Assembly: GCA_003452185.1 (NCBI GenBank)
Contig: DMJJ01000109.1
Span: 1 to 8,485, forward strand
Direction of reading: 5' to 3'
Length of the DNA: 8,485 bases
Source of the DNA: Verrucomicrobiales bacterium
GTDB taxonomy: Bacteria; Verrucomicrobiota; Verrucomicrobiia; Limisphaerales; UBA11320
Shown here piece after piece: positions 7,007-8,485 of this stretch (positions are counted from its first letter, which is position 1; every line of letters starts with the position of its first letter). Made by a program: the position numbers and the translations under genes. The notes beneath the pieces are model-generated. The model saw only the letters and a list, made by a program, of their open reading frames with translations, ran no database searches and was not told where the DNA came from.

Positions 7007-7024
7007 GGCTGCCGGGTGGCAGCC
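7007..7024 (-). other. Hairpin GGCTGCC-(4)-GGCAGCC between aminotransferase and membrane-protein genes
   Basis: A perfect 7-bp GC-rich stem with a 4-nt loop, 38 nt upstream of the membrane-protein start. No T run follows on either strand, so a classical intrinsic terminator is unlikely. It could be a leader hairpin, an mRNA processing or stability element, or a weak terminator after the aminotransferase. The rest of this 136-bp gap (6969-7104) shows no convincing promoter. Confidence 0.35.
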
Positions 7025-7104
7025 TCACCTGATTGGACAAGGCTGGCCGCGTTGTCGCACGACCCCCTCCCATGCTCCCGCGTCCCGCGACCTGCCGTGG
7101 CGCG

Positions 7105-8283
<1,179 letters not shown>

Positions 8284-8374
8284 ACTGCCTGAACGCTATT
8301 GAAAAGGGGTGGCTTCTGACAAGCCCGGAGGGGAGGCCTTCACGCCGCGGTGGAAATCGCCCCTTCCGGAAATG

Positions 8375-8404
8375 GCACTGCGGCGGGAACGCCCGCCGCA
8401 GTGC
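8375..8404 (-). terminator. Strong hairpin, probable terminator of the gene at the right edge
   Basis: Two perfectly complementary 13-nt arms (8375-8387 and 8392-8404) flank a 4-nt loop. On the minus strand it lies 32 nt past the stop of the right-edge gene and is followed by CATTTCC, a short and imperfect U tract. That makes it a plausible intrinsic terminator separating that gene from the aminotransferase. The flank on the other strand (TGTGAATC) is less terminator-like. The remainder of the gap (8284-8374) shows no clear promoter. Confidence 0.55.
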
Positions 8405-8436
8405 TGTGAATCGGGTGAGGGTCCGGCCCTCCGGGA

Positions 8437-8485
8437 TCAGGCTGCCGCCTGGTCGTTCTTTCGGCGGATCGCCGCCTTGGCCTGG
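8437..8485 (-). CDS. C-terminal end of an unidentified protein
   Basis: Read on the minus strand, the last 15 codons (QAKAAIRRKNDQAAA) end in TGA at 8439-8437, followed by a strong hairpin at the spacing expected for a gene end. The tail is Ala/Lys/Arg-rich, as seen at the C-termini of many nucleic-acid-binding or ribosomal proteins, but this is too short to assign a family. It is inferred to be coding from the stop plus terminator arrangement; the rest lies outside the window. Confidence 0.45.
   Translation of the reverse strand, partial: QAKAAIRRKNDQAAA

Noticed and set aside
6969..7073. N-terminal extension of the membrane protein from an upstream ATG at 7073
   Set aside because: The 35 added residues are polar and include the leader hairpin; the GGAG with 8-nt spacing supports the ATG at 6968.
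8284..8330. Possible sigma-70 promoter for the aminotransferase, with TTGTCA as -35
   Set aside because: The best -10-like hexamer (TTCAAT) is only about 13 bp away and the 17-bp position reads ATAGCG, so no acceptable pair exists.

Overview
The window is a GC-rich chromosomal stretch from a Gram-negative-type bacterium. The evidence is a membrane-anchored multiheme cytochrome c, an exported FG-GAP/UnbV/TPR protein, mixed GTG and ATG starts and few strong Shine-Dalgarno sites. From memory of such gene families, the mix (b-type/multiheme c cytochrome paired with a CRTAC1-like protein, an orphan many-helix membrane protein, and an aminotransferase beginning with a 'HVQSIPRSGIRDFF'-type N-terminus) looks most like Verrucomicrobiota. 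Planctomycetota or Acidobacteriota cannot be excluded without a search.

Layout. (1) 1-261, minus strand: the N-terminal 87 codons of a corrinoid (B12-binding) methyltransferase partner protein, cut by the window edge. (2) 262-513: a divergent intergenic region of about 250 bp. It carries a Crp/Fnr-type palindrome (TTGACC-GG-GGTCAA, 422-435) correctly placed upstream of a -10-like hexamer, a second inverted repeat at 368-382, and a GGAGGA followed by a run of nine C just before the cytochrome start. (3) 514-2685, plus: a five-helix, probably di-heme b, membrane domain fused to a periplasmic five-heme c domain and a C-terminal beta-type domain. (4) 2682-5315, plus: overlaps the previous stop by 4 bp (GTGA) and encodes a membrane-anchored seven-repeat FG-GAP propeller with a UnbV/ASPIC domain and a TPR tail. 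(5) 5301-6968, minus: an orphan integral membrane protein with roughly 16 or more helices, overlapping gene 4 tail to tail by 15 bp. (6) 7105-8283, minus: a fold-type I PLP aminotransferase with all key residues. (7) 8375-8404: a 13-bp perfect hairpin, likely the terminator of a minus-strand gene whose last 15 codons are seen at 8437-8485.

How they may work together. Genes 3 and 4 are the clear functional unit. The cytochrome has the histidine layout expected of a quinol-oxidising cytochrome b module wired to periplasmic c hemes, and the coupled propeller/TPR protein sits on the same side of the membrane. The simplest reading is a quinol-linked periplasmic electron-transfer module with a dedicated large scaffold, possibly induced under low oxygen or nitrosative conditions by an Fnr/Dnr-family regulator. 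The electron acceptor is not visible in the sequence. The remaining genes (corrinoid protein, membrane protein, aminotransferase) show no obvious link to that unit.
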